Notes under the pieces: model-generated
The model's input: the letters and a program-made list of their open reading frames with translations, nothing else
Database searches by the model: none
What the model was told of the DNA's origin: nothing
Position numbers and translations under genes: made by a program
Shown here: positions 57,101 through 64,000 of the stretch, in pieces
How positions within the stretch are numbered: position 1 is the stretch's first letter
Layout of the letters: each line of letters starts with the position of its first letter
From: Chitinophaga pinensis
Lineage (GTDB): Bacteria; Bacteroidota; Bacteroidia; Flavobacteriales_D; Crocinitomicaceae
DNA length: 64,000 nt
Reading direction: 5' to 3'
NCBI GenBank assembly: GCA_943324745.2
Contig: CALPMT020000011.1
Span: forward strand, 1 to 64,000

Positions 57101-57522
57101 AAATATTTGTTAGTTATCTAATTACACGAATATAAAAAAAATATAATGAAAATTTCATATATAAAATCTAGTCTCAGGTGATTTTTAACACAAAGCCTCA
57201 AAGATTTTCACAAAGAAAACTAAGATTATGATTTTCTCCACCAAGTTAATTCTCTGAGAACCTCCGAGCCAAACAAACTAATACTTTGTGTATCTCCTAG
57301 CCTTTGAGTACTTCGTGTTAAAGCTCACCCCATTTTAAAAAAAAGCCTTAAAGATTTCCACAAAACACCCTAAGAATAAGATTATATCCACTAAGTTAAC
57401 TTAAAGAGAACCTTTGAATCAATCCAAGTTGTTCTTAGATGCTTTACATGGTTTGTCCTTCCCATTAACTTTCAATACATCACTTTCCACTCTCCTAAAT
57501 CCTTCGTATATTTGTCCCTCCT
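57101..57522. other. Intergenic region with cacaaag...gtgttaa dispersed repeats
   Basis: Two diverged copies, at about 57185-57320 and 57340-57425, share CACAAAG/CCTAAGA, CCTTTGAG/AACCT and CACCAAGTTAA words. The repeat resembles that at 41983-42110. A -7 element for the CCA gene is at 57507-57514. Confidence 0.6.
57507..57514 (+). promoter_or_regulatory. -7 element of the CCA-adding-enzyme-like gene
   Basis: TATATTTG, eight bases before the ATG, giving a near-leaderless mRNA. Confidence 0.5.
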
Positions 57523-58944
57523 ATGAAAACACTCAATCTTAGCGACAAACTTAAACATCCTGTCTTCAAAGTTGCGGCACAAATCTGTCGCGAAAATAAC
57601 GTCGAGGCATATGTTATAGGTGGTTTTGTTCGCGATTTACTTTTAGAAAGACCATCCAAGGATATTGACATAGTTGTTATTGGTGATGGTGTTGACTATG
57701 CTAAAAAATGTGCAGAAACACTTCGCGTGAAAAAAGTTTCCATTTTCAAAACGTATGGAACAGCACAATTCAATTATAAAGACTTAGATGTAGAATTTGT
57801 TGGTGCGCGAAAAGAATCCTACACAGAAGACTCGCGAAATCCTTCTGTGAAAGCAGGAACATTACAAGACGATCAATTACGCAGAGACTTCACTATAAAT
57901 GCATTAGCAATCAGTTTGAATCCTAACAATTTTGGAGAATTAATTGATCCATTTAATGGATTAAAAGATTTAGAAGACGGAATTATTCGTACACCAATTG
58001 CACCAATTACCACTTATTCAGACGATCCGTTGAGAATGTTGCGCGCAATACGATTTGCAACGCAGTTAGAATTCAAAATCGAACTCGCAAGTTTAGAAGC
58101 AATTTTAGCAAATGCAGAACGTTTAAAGATTATTACCCAAGAACGTATCACAGACGAATTAAATAAAATCATCCTTTCTCAGGAACCTTCTCGCGGATTC
58201 AAATTACTGGACAGCACGAAGTTATTGCATCAATTTTTCCCAGAAATGATCGCTTTAAAAGGGGTAGAAACAGTAAATGGAAAGTCGCACAAAGATAATT
58301 TCTACCATACCTTAGAAGTATTAGATAATATTGCACCCAACACGAAAGATTTGTGGTTGCGTTGGGCAGCAATCTTGCACGATATTGCCAAACCAAACAC
58401 TAAACGTTTTGACCCAGTGGTTGGCTGGACCTTCCATGGTCACGAAGATTTTGGAGCACGTTTGACACCCAAAATTTTCAAAAAATTAAAATTACCCTTG
58501 GATTCCAAAATGAAATACGTGCAAAAATTAGTACGGCTTCACTTACGACCAATCGCTTTGGTTAAAGGACACGTGACTGATTCTGCTATTCGAAGATTAT
58601 TATTTGAAGCGGGAGATGATATCGAGGATTTAATGACCCTTTGCAATGCAGATGTTACTTCCAAAAACGAAATGAAAGTTGTGAAGTTTCGGAAAAACTT
58701 TGAACTTGTTGGCCAAAAATTAAAAGATGTTGAAGAAAAAGACCGTGTTCGAAATTTTCAACCACCTATCTCTGGGGAATTAATCATGGAGTTATTTCAA
58801 ATTGGACCATGTGCTGAAATTGGAACCTTGAAAACGAAAATTAAAGATGCAATTTTAGAAGGTATTATCGAAAACGAATATAATGCAGCATACACTTACT
58901 TGATGCAAATCGCAGAAGAAATTGGAATGAAAAAAGTTAAGTAG
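57523..58944 (+). CDS. cca: CCA tRNA nucleotidyltransferase-like protein with HD domain
   Basis: This 473-residue protein has the class II nucleotidyltransferase motif VIGGFVRDLLLERPSKDIDIVV near residues 30-51 (given here as a region) and the RRDFTINA loop near 125. A helical head follows (DDPLRMLRAIRFATQL), and a C-terminal HD domain has ILHDIAKP and HGHEDFG. It should add or repair the 3' CCA of tRNAs. The HD domain may carry phosphatase activity. Confidence 0.92.
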   Translation: MKTLNLSDKLKHPVFKVAAQICRENNVEAYVIGGFVRDLLLERPSKDIDIVVIGDGVDYAKKCAETLRVKKVSIFKTYGTAQFNYKDLDVEFVGARKESYTEDSRNPSVKAGTLQDDQLRRDFTINALAISLNPNNFGELIDPFNGLKDLEDGIIRTPIAPITTYSDDPLRMLRAIRFATQLEFKIELASLEAILANAERLKIITQERITDELNKIILSQEPSRGFKLLDSTKLLHQFFPEMIALKGVETVNGKSHKDNFYHTLEVLDNIAPNTKDLWLRWAAILHDIAKPNTKRFDPVVGWTFHGHEDFGARLTPKIFKKLKLPLDSKMKYVQKLVRLHLRPIALVKGHVTDSAIRRLLFEAGDDIEDLMTLCNADVTSKNEMKVVKFRKNFELVGQKLKDVEEKDRVRNFQPPISGELIMELFQIGPCAEIGTLKTKIKDAILEGIIENEYNAAYTYLMQIAEEIGMKKVK

Positions 58945-59102
58945 ATTATAAGACTAGTAGATAAAAGGAAAAAGACGTTAGCCTTCAATCAAAAAATATA
59001 AATTCTACCAATATGTCATTTGTAATCTTCCAACCTGCAATCCATAATCAAAAAAAAAACTTAATTTTAACTAATATTCTAACACTTCAAAAGTAAACAA
59101 CA

Positions 59103-59663
59103 ATGGGAGCATTTAAATTCCGTGTATTACTCGATACTGAAAAAGAAAGCGAAATCTTTCGCGACCTATTAATTAATGAAAACGACGATTTTGAAAGTCT
59201 ATATAACGCTATCATCCAGTCTTTTAATTTTACTGGAGAAGAAATGGCTTCGTTTTACATCTCTAATGACAATTGGGATAAAGGTCACGAAATCAGTTTA
59301 GTAGACTTAAATTATGGAGACGAATCAATTGATGAAAAAGCATCCATAATGTCTCAAGCGAAAATCAAAGATTTCATCGAAGCAGCAGATCAAAAAATCA
59401 TTTTGGTTTATGACTTCATGCGTATGTGGATATTCTTGATTGAATTAGTAGAAAAATTAGAAGATAACATAGGAGCACCAGAAGTTGCTTTAGCAATAGG
59501 AATGGCTCCCCCAGAAGATTCTCGTAGTACAGGGATTGAAGACGTAGAAGAGGATCATCTATTTGACGATGAAGAGTTCGACGAAGATGAAGATGATTTA
59601 GGTTTAGACGATTACGAAGACGGATATTCCGAAGAAGATTACTCAAGTTTTGACGATTATTAA
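59103..59663 (+). CDS. Acidic IS1096-passenger (TnpR)/pRiA4b ORF-3-like protein
   Basis: This 186-residue protein has a PRiA4b ORF-3-like N-terminal part (FRVLLDTEKESEIFRDLLI ... FTGEEMASFYISNDNWDKG) and a very acidic tail rich in Asp and Glu (about residues 145-186). Despite the family name, there is no transposon nearby. It is followed three bases later by a methyltransferase gene, with which it probably acts. Confidence 0.78.
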   Translation: MGAFKFRVLLDTEKESEIFRDLLINENDDFESLYNAIIQSFNFTGEEMASFYISNDNWDKGHEISLVDLNYGDESIDEKASIMSQAKIKDFIEAADQKIILVYDFMRMWIFLIELVEKLEDNIGAPEVALAIGMAPPEDSRSTGIEDVEEDHLFDDEEFDEDEDDLGLDDYEDGYSEEDYSSFDDY

Positions 59664-59666
59664 ATT

Positions 59667-60371
59667 ATGGAAAATTACGGAGACCCTATAGGGAAAGCAA
59701 TTACAGACTTTTCAAGATCAAAAAGACCAGATGATATTATCGTTTGCTCAGAAATTTGCGAAGACGATATCATTCCGATCGAAGTTCTTTTTCGTAACGA
59801 AGATGAAATGCCAGAATTAGAGGTGTTAGCTCTACAAAATGCTACAGGAAAAATACTTGACGTTGGCGCAGGTGCAGGTACACATGCAAACTACCTGCAA
59901 AACATGGGTAAAGATGTAACTGCGATTGATATTTCAGAAGGTGCTGTTACTTTTATGCAAACTCAAGGATTAAAAAGTAAAAAAATAAATTTCTTTGACT
60001 TAAAAGACGAGAAGTTCGATACCATTTTAATGCTTATGAACGGGATCGGTATTGCTGGGACACTTTCTAATTTAGAAAACACCTTAGCACATGCTAAATC
60101 TTTATTAAATCCTGGAGGTAAAATCTTATGTGACTCATCCGACATCAAGTATTTATACGAAGATGAAGATGGATCCTTATGGGTAAATTTAAACCAAGAA
60201 TACTATGGTAATTTCCGTTTCCAAATGAAATACAAAAAGGAAACAGGTCCTTGGTTTGATTGGTTGTACGTAGATTTCGACTCTCTTTTTAACGCTGCAA
60301 AAAACGTAGGTTTAAAAGCAAAACGTTTGTACGATAAAGACGATAATTTCCTAGCAGAGATCACGAATTGA
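59667..60371 (+). CDS. Class I SAM-dependent methyltransferase
   Basis: This 234-residue protein has motif I ILDVGAGAGTHANYL near residue 65 onward, followed by DVTAIDIS and a LLNPGGKILCDSSD segment. The substrate is unknown. It follows the acidic IS1096-passenger-like gene after three bases. Confidence 0.9.
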   Translation: MENYGDPIGKAITDFSRSKRPDDIIVCSEICEDDIIPIEVLFRNEDEMPELEVLALQNATGKILDVGAGAGTHANYLQNMGKDVTAIDISEGAVTFMQTQGLKSKKINFFDLKDEKFDTILMLMNGIGIAGTLSNLENTLAHAKSLLNPGGKILCDSSDIKYLYEDEDGSLWVNLNQEYYGNFRFQMKYKKETGPWFDWLYVDFDSLFNAAKNVGLKAKRLYDKDDNFLAEITN

Positions 60372-60454
60372 TTTATATAACTAAACTTTTTAACCATTAA
60401 GAAGTTAAGAAATTTAGAGTCCAGTTAGATTTAGGCTGCTTTGCATATCATTAG

Positions 60455-60979
60455 GAAAATAAAAGTTGATATTCGATATTACACATATAGAGGAAAACAA
60501 AAATCTCTTACTAAACTTTACTCCAAGATATCCAACCGTCCTTAATTTCTCAATGTTCTCAATGGTAAAAAACTAACAACCCTACAAAATTGAACAAAGT
60601 GAAATATCTTAATAAACTAAACTACTATTACGACCAACCGTACTTAATTTCTCAATGTTCTCAATGGTAAAAAACTAACAATCTTACAAAATTGAACAAA
60701 GTGAAATATCTTAATAAACTAAACTACTATTACGACAACCGTCCTTAATTTCTCAATGTTCTCAATGGTAAAAAACTAACAACCCTACAAAATTGAACAA
60801 AGTGAAATATCTTAATAAACTAAACAACTATTACGACCAACCGTCCTTAATTTCTCAATGTTCTCAATGGTAAAAAACTAACAATCTTACAAAATTGAAC
60901 AAAGTGAAATATCTTAATAATCTCTATCACTATAAAATCAATCGTCCTTAAATCCTCAATTTTCTCAATGGTAAAAAAC
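60455..60979 (+). repeat. Array 3: five tandem 101-103 bp repeats in front of the FKBP gene
   Basis: CTCAATGGTAAAAAA occurs at 60558, 60660, 60761, 60863 and 60964. The rest of each unit has ATTGAACAAAGTGAAATATC and CGTCCTTAATTTCTCAATG. The unit is the same family as array 1, read in the opposite direction. The last copy runs directly into the FKBP start codon. Confidence 0.93.
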
Positions 60980-61432
60980 ATGAAACAGTTACTTTTTATT
61001 CTATTAACCACCTTCCTATTGGCTTCCTGTAAAACCTACTCTGAGGACGATAAAATAACGATCAATACCAAAATTGAATCCTACCTTAAAAAAGACACTA
61101 CGCATTACCAAAAATCAGAATCTGGTCTACACTATTTCATTGAGAAAGAAGGAACTGGAGGAAATATTAAATTTACAGACGAAATCAAAATCAACTACCA
61201 AGGAAAATTATTGAATGGACACATATTCGACGGAGAGCATAAAAAGAATCCGATTTCATTTAAAGTCGCAGATCTGATTGAAGGTTGGAAGGAAGGAATG
61301 CTGTATTTAAAGAAAGGTGGTAAAGCAAAACTGATTATCCCTCCTTATTTAGGCTATGGAGATTATGACTTAGAAAAAATCCCTCCACATTCGGTATTGG
61401 TATTTGATGTAGAGGTGGTAGATGTGAAGTAA
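60980..61432 (+). CDS. FKBP-type peptidyl-prolyl isomerase lipoprotein
   Basis: The start at 60980 (MKQLLFILLTTFLLASC) gives a lipoprotein of 150 residues with lipobox LASC. An earlier in-frame ATG (60968) lies inside repeat array 3 and is rejected. The FKBP domain has KINYQGKLLNGHIFDGEH, EGWKEGMLYLKKGGKAKLI and PPYLGYGDY...IPPHSVLVFDVEVVDV. It should catalyse proline isomerisation at the outer or inner membrane periplasmic face. Confidence 0.9.
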   Translation: MKQLLFILLTTFLLASCKTYSEDDKITINTKIESYLKKDTTHYQKSESGLHYFIEKEGTGGNIKFTDEIKINYQGKLLNGHIFDGEHKKNPISFKVADLIEGWKEGMLYLKKGGKAKLIIPPYLGYGDYDLEKIPPHSVLVFDVEVVDVK

Positions 61433-61583
61433 ATACTATCACAAAATTAAAGTTAATAACTGTTGAATTATTATCTCCTTGATAACTTTCGATTGTAAGA
61501 ATTTTATTCCAAATTTGTATTGTTAAAAAATAGAAATAATCACGATTTAATTCTCTGTATTTAAATCGAAAACAATACAAACT

Positions 61584-62651
61584 ATGAAGCATAACTTCGG
61601 CGCAGGACCATGCATCCTTCCACAAAACGTTTTCAAACAAGCTGCTGATGCAGTGTTAGATTTTAACGGACTTTCTATCTTAGAAGTTTCTCACCGTCAC
61701 AAAGATTTCGTAGCCGTGATGGACGAAGCGATTGATCTAGTGAAAAAAGCATTGAATGTTCCTGCTGGGTATTCTGTTGGATTTTTACAAGGTGGCGCTA
61801 CCCTAGGATTTACCATAGTTGCACTAAACATGATGCGTGAAAACAAAAAAGCGGCTTACTTAAATACAGGTACGTGGGCTAGCGGTGCAATCAAAGAGGC
61901 GAAAAAAGTTGGTGTAGAAGTTACAGTGGTAGGCTCTTCCGAAGACCAAGGATTTACGTATATTCCTAAAGATTTTTCTGTACCTGCTGGGTTGGATTAT
62001 TTCCACTACACATCTAATAACACGATTTACGGAACACAATTCCATGCTTTACCAAAAACAGATTTACCTATCGTTTGTGATATGTCTTCTGATATTTTCT
62101 CAAAAGAAATCAATGTAGCTGATTACGATTTAATTTATGCTGGTGCTCAAAAGAACTTAGGTCCTGCTGGAGCAACTTTATACATCGTGAAAGACGAGGT
62201 GTTAGGTAAATCTACCTCTCCTTTTATGCCTACTTACTTAGATTTAAAGCAACACATTGAAAAAGAATCGATGTTGAATACTCCTCCTGTATTTGCCGTA
62301 TATGTTGCGATGTTAAACCTTCGTGATTTACTAGCAAATGGTGGTGTTAAAGCGAAAGAAGTTGAAAACAATGCAAAAGCTACATTATTATACAACGAAA
62401 TTGATTCTAATCCACTATTCTTCGGGACTGTAGCTACAGAAGATCGTTCAAAAATGAATGTTACGTTCAAATTACACAACGAAGCATTAGCTGAAGAATT
62501 TGACAAAGCTTGGAAAGCAGCAGGAATTGTTGGTCTTCCTGGTCACCGTTCGGTTGGTGGTTATAGAGCTTCTATGTACAACGCATTACCAATAGAAAGT
62601 GTACAAGTATTGGTAGATGTAATGAAAGATTTCGCAACAAAAAACGCATAA
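61584..62651 (+). CDS. serC: Phosphoserine aminotransferase
   Basis: This 355-residue PLP enzyme starts MKHNFGAGPCILP. It has EVSHRHKDFVAVMDEA, GFLQGGATLGF, the PLP-lysine in YAGAQKNLGPAG, and VGGYRASMYNA near the end. It converts 3-phosphohydroxypyruvate to phosphoserine. It is followed three bases later by the dehydrogenase, so both form a serine operon. Confidence 0.96.
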   Translation: MKHNFGAGPCILPQNVFKQAADAVLDFNGLSILEVSHRHKDFVAVMDEAIDLVKKALNVPAGYSVGFLQGGATLGFTIVALNMMRENKKAAYLNTGTWASGAIKEAKKVGVEVTVVGSSEDQGFTYIPKDFSVPAGLDYFHYTSNNTIYGTQFHALPKTDLPIVCDMSSDIFSKEINVADYDLIYAGAQKNLGPAGATLYIVKDEVLGKSTSPFMPTYLDLKQHIEKESMLNTPPVFAVYVAMLNLRDLLANGGVKAKEVENNAKATLLYNEIDSNPLFFGTVATEDRSKMNVTFKLHNEALAEEFDKAWKAAGIVGLPGHRSVGGYRASMYNALPIESVQVLVDVMKDFATKNA

Positions 62652-62654
62652 GAG

Positions 62655-63617
62655 ATGAAAATATTAGCAAACGACGGAATTTCTGACGAAGGAAAAAAAG
62701 CATTAGAACTTGCTGGTTATACGGTAATAACGGATAAAGTGAATCAGGAAGATTTAGCGACAAAAGTAAACGAAGAGAACTATGAAATCGTGTTGGTACG
62801 AAGTGCAACAACGGTTCGTAAAGAGGTAATAGACGCATGCCCAGGATTGAAATTAATCGGTCGTGGTGGTGTTGGTATGGACAATATTGACGTAGCATAC
62901 GCACGTGAAAATGGTAGAACGGTCATCAATACTCCAGCATCTTCTTCTCAGTCGGTAGCAGAATTAGTTATGGGACAATTATTCGCTGTCTCTCGTTTCT
63001 TGAACGACTCATACAAAAACATCGAAACGGGTGATTTTAACACCTTGAAGAAAAACTATGCAAAAGGCGTAGAGCTTCGTGGGAAAACGTTAGGAATCAT
63101 CGGATTTGGTCGTATTGGTCAATCGTTAGCTTCCTATGCTTTAGCCATTGGAATGAATGTTAGAGCTTTGGAAATTGAGAAAAAAGAAGTAGAAATTGAA
63201 CTAGCTGAAATTAAAGGATTTGGCACACCAAAAGTGAAAATCCAAGTAGAAAATGATTGGGCTACTTTCTTACCTGCTTGTGATTACATTTCCATCCATG
63301 TACCAAAACAAGCAAATGGTGAAGCTGTGATAGGAGAAGCACAATTTGATCAAATGAAAAAAGGAGTACGTATAGTAAACGCTGCTCGTGGAGGAGTTAT
63401 TCAAGAGGATGATTTGATTACAGCATTAGATAGCGGTAAAGTTTCATTTGCAGCATTAGATGTATTCGAAAACGAACCAACACCATCTAAAGCATTGTTA
63501 TCCCACCCTAAAATTGCAGCAACTCCACATATTGGAGCAGCAACATTAGAAGCGCAAGATCGCATCGGATTAGAATTAGCGAATTTAATCATCGCACAAT
63601 TCGGGACATTTAATTAA
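62655..63617 (+). CDS. serA: D-2-hydroxyacid dehydrogenase, 3-phosphoglycerate dehydrogenase-like
   Basis: This 320-residue protein has LGIIGFGRIGQSLASYAL (NAD motif) near residue 150, RSATTVRKEVIDACPGLKLIGRGG before it, and the catalytic-type NAARGGVIQEDDL and HIGAATLEAQDRIG. No C-terminal ACT domain is present, so it is a short SerA. Its position after serC supports the phosphoglycerate dehydrogenase role. A strong terminator follows. Confidence 0.93.
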   Translation: MKILANDGISDEGKKALELAGYTVITDKVNQEDLATKVNEENYEIVLVRSATTVRKEVIDACPGLKLIGRGGVGMDNIDVAYARENGRTVINTPASSSQSVAELVMGQLFAVSRFLNDSYKNIETGDFNTLKKNYAKGVELRGKTLGIIGFGRIGQSLASYALAIGMNVRALEIEKKEVEIELAEIKGFGTPKVKIQVENDWATFLPACDYISIHVPKQANGEAVIGEAQFDQMKKGVRIVNAARGGVIQEDDLITALDSGKVSFAALDVFENEPTPSKALLSHPKIAATPHIGAATLEAQDRIGLELANLIIAQFGTFN

Positions 63618-63636
63618 TAAACATTAAAATAAAATG

Positions 63637-63667
63637 AAAAAGGTCATCAGTTACGATGACCTTTTTT
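63637..63667 (+). terminator. Rho-independent terminator of the serC-serA operon
   Basis: A perfect stem AAAAAGGTCATC / GATGACCTTTTT with a six-base loop and T run, 20 bases after the stop. Confidence 0.9.
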
Positions 63668-63729
63668 GATTTGGAAAAGTAAAGTCGTAATATATTAAAT
63701 TTACCACTTCAAATAAAAAAAAACAGTAA

Positions 63730-64000
63730 TTAATTAAACTTCCTTATCGCCCTTACGAAATGCTTTGTTGACTTGTCTGCCTCTCCTGAATTCCCACCTA
63801 AAAAACCATAACGGTAAGCAGTATTGGCATCTTTCTGGTTGGAAGACCAATAATATCCAGAGGAGAATTTCTCTAAATCTGAAATTTTTACATTCTTGTA
63901 CATGATAGCCAACTCATCCATGGATGGTAAAAACCAGTCACTATAGGTTCCGTAAACTAAATCTTCACATAATTTTGCAGCACTTTCACCAGTACAAGCA
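63730..64000 (-). CDS. C-terminal part of a DUF1566 protein (cut by window edge)
   Basis: On the minus strand an open frame of 90 residues enters from the right edge and ends at 63730. It contains AAKLCEDL, YSDWFLPSMDEL, SGYYWSSNQ and FVRAIRKFN, the DUF1566 (Lcl C-terminal) motif. The start lies outside the window, and the Met at 63921 is internal. Such domains occur in large surface proteins of Bacteroidota. Confidence 0.85.
   Translation of the reverse strand, partial: ACTGESAAKLCEDLVYGTYSDWFLPSMDELAIMYKNVKISDLEKFSSGYYWSSNQKDANTAYRYGFLGGNSGEADKSTKHFVRAIRKFN

Noticed and set aside
59103-59663. Transposon resolvase, from the TnpR family name
   Set aside because: There is no recombinase motif or transposon around it. 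The family name is historical.
63730-63921. Complete 63-residue gene
   Set aside because: The frame stays open to the window edge with DUF1566-type sequence, so the Met at 63921 is internal.

Overview
The window looks like a chromosomal segment of a Bacteroidota bacterium, most likely order Flavobacteriales. This is inferred from low G+C, TAnnTTTG-type -7 promoter elements in front of several genes, families common in that phylum (DUF4293, DUF6428, a Cys-rich zinc-ribbon-like protein, LytS/LytTR pairs, AAA/DUF4143 ATPases) and the near absence of Shine-Dalgarno sequences. I could not run a search, so no genus is claimed. I see no rRNA, tRNA, phage or CRISPR. A gene cut by the left edge (1-159) and one cut by the right edge (63730-64000) are included.

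Layout. 1-8.1 kb: the tail of a possible aspartyl protease, an alpha/beta hydrolase, a GT87-like membrane glycosyltransferase, a fused isobutyryl-CoA mutase (icmF), and an AAA/DUF4143 ATPase bracketed on both sides by three 22-bp-phased repeats. 8.1-12.7 kb: a LytS/LytTR two-component pair and a minus-strand four-gene overlapping operon (DoxX-like, DUF2071, membrane methyltransferase, membrane protein). 12.7-20.9 kb: a complete thiamin operon (thiS, thiC, a TenI-like gene, thiD, thiE, a small DUF4177-like gene, thiG, thiH, thiF) behind a TPP riboswitch. A HTH-MNT/HepT toxin-antitoxin pair with its own palindromic operator sits inside it. 20.9-31.1 kb: a RAYT transposase with palindromes in its own coding sequence, an ABC-F protein, DUF4293, a SUMF1-domain protein, aroC, a phosphohexomutase and rocD. 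31.2-36.2 kb: a histidine kinase, DinB, NlpC/P60, a three-unit tandem repeat and glyA.

36.2-42 kb holds a candidate toxin-antitoxin pair (52-aa protein plus TacT-like GNAT), a second AAA/DUF4143 ATPase with 32-bp-phased inverted repeats in its promoter, and an arsenic operon (arsR, DUF6428, arsC-like, arsO-like, aquaporin). 42.2-47.4 kb is a TetR-controlled tripartite exporter whose ABC ATPase has lost several catalytic motifs. 47.5-48.75 kb is a GxxExxY nuclease-like gene lying between two tandem-repeat arrays in opposite orientation. 48.75-55.4 kb has queD, an orphan DUF2281-type antitoxin, an RluA-family pseudouridine synthase with a long N-terminal extension, a lipoprotein and large TPR-like protein pair, DUF1801 and a small zinc-ribbon/HhH protein. 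55.5-64 kb has an MHS-type MFS transporter, a CCA-adding-enzyme homologue, an IS1096-passenger-like acidic protein, a methyltransferase, a third array of the same repeat family, an FKBP lipoprotein, serC and serA-like genes with a strong terminator, and a partial DUF1566 protein.

Genes that work together: the thi operon makes HMP and thiazole phosphates and joins them. serC, serA-like and glyA (distant) cover serine and glycine synthesis. The ars genes form one detoxification unit. The tetR-ABC-HlyD-TolC block is one exporter. The most unusual material is the repeat biology: two ATPases with phased TTCCG-type repeats, and three arrays sharing a CTCAATGGTAAAAA core, two of which flank a nuclease-like gene.
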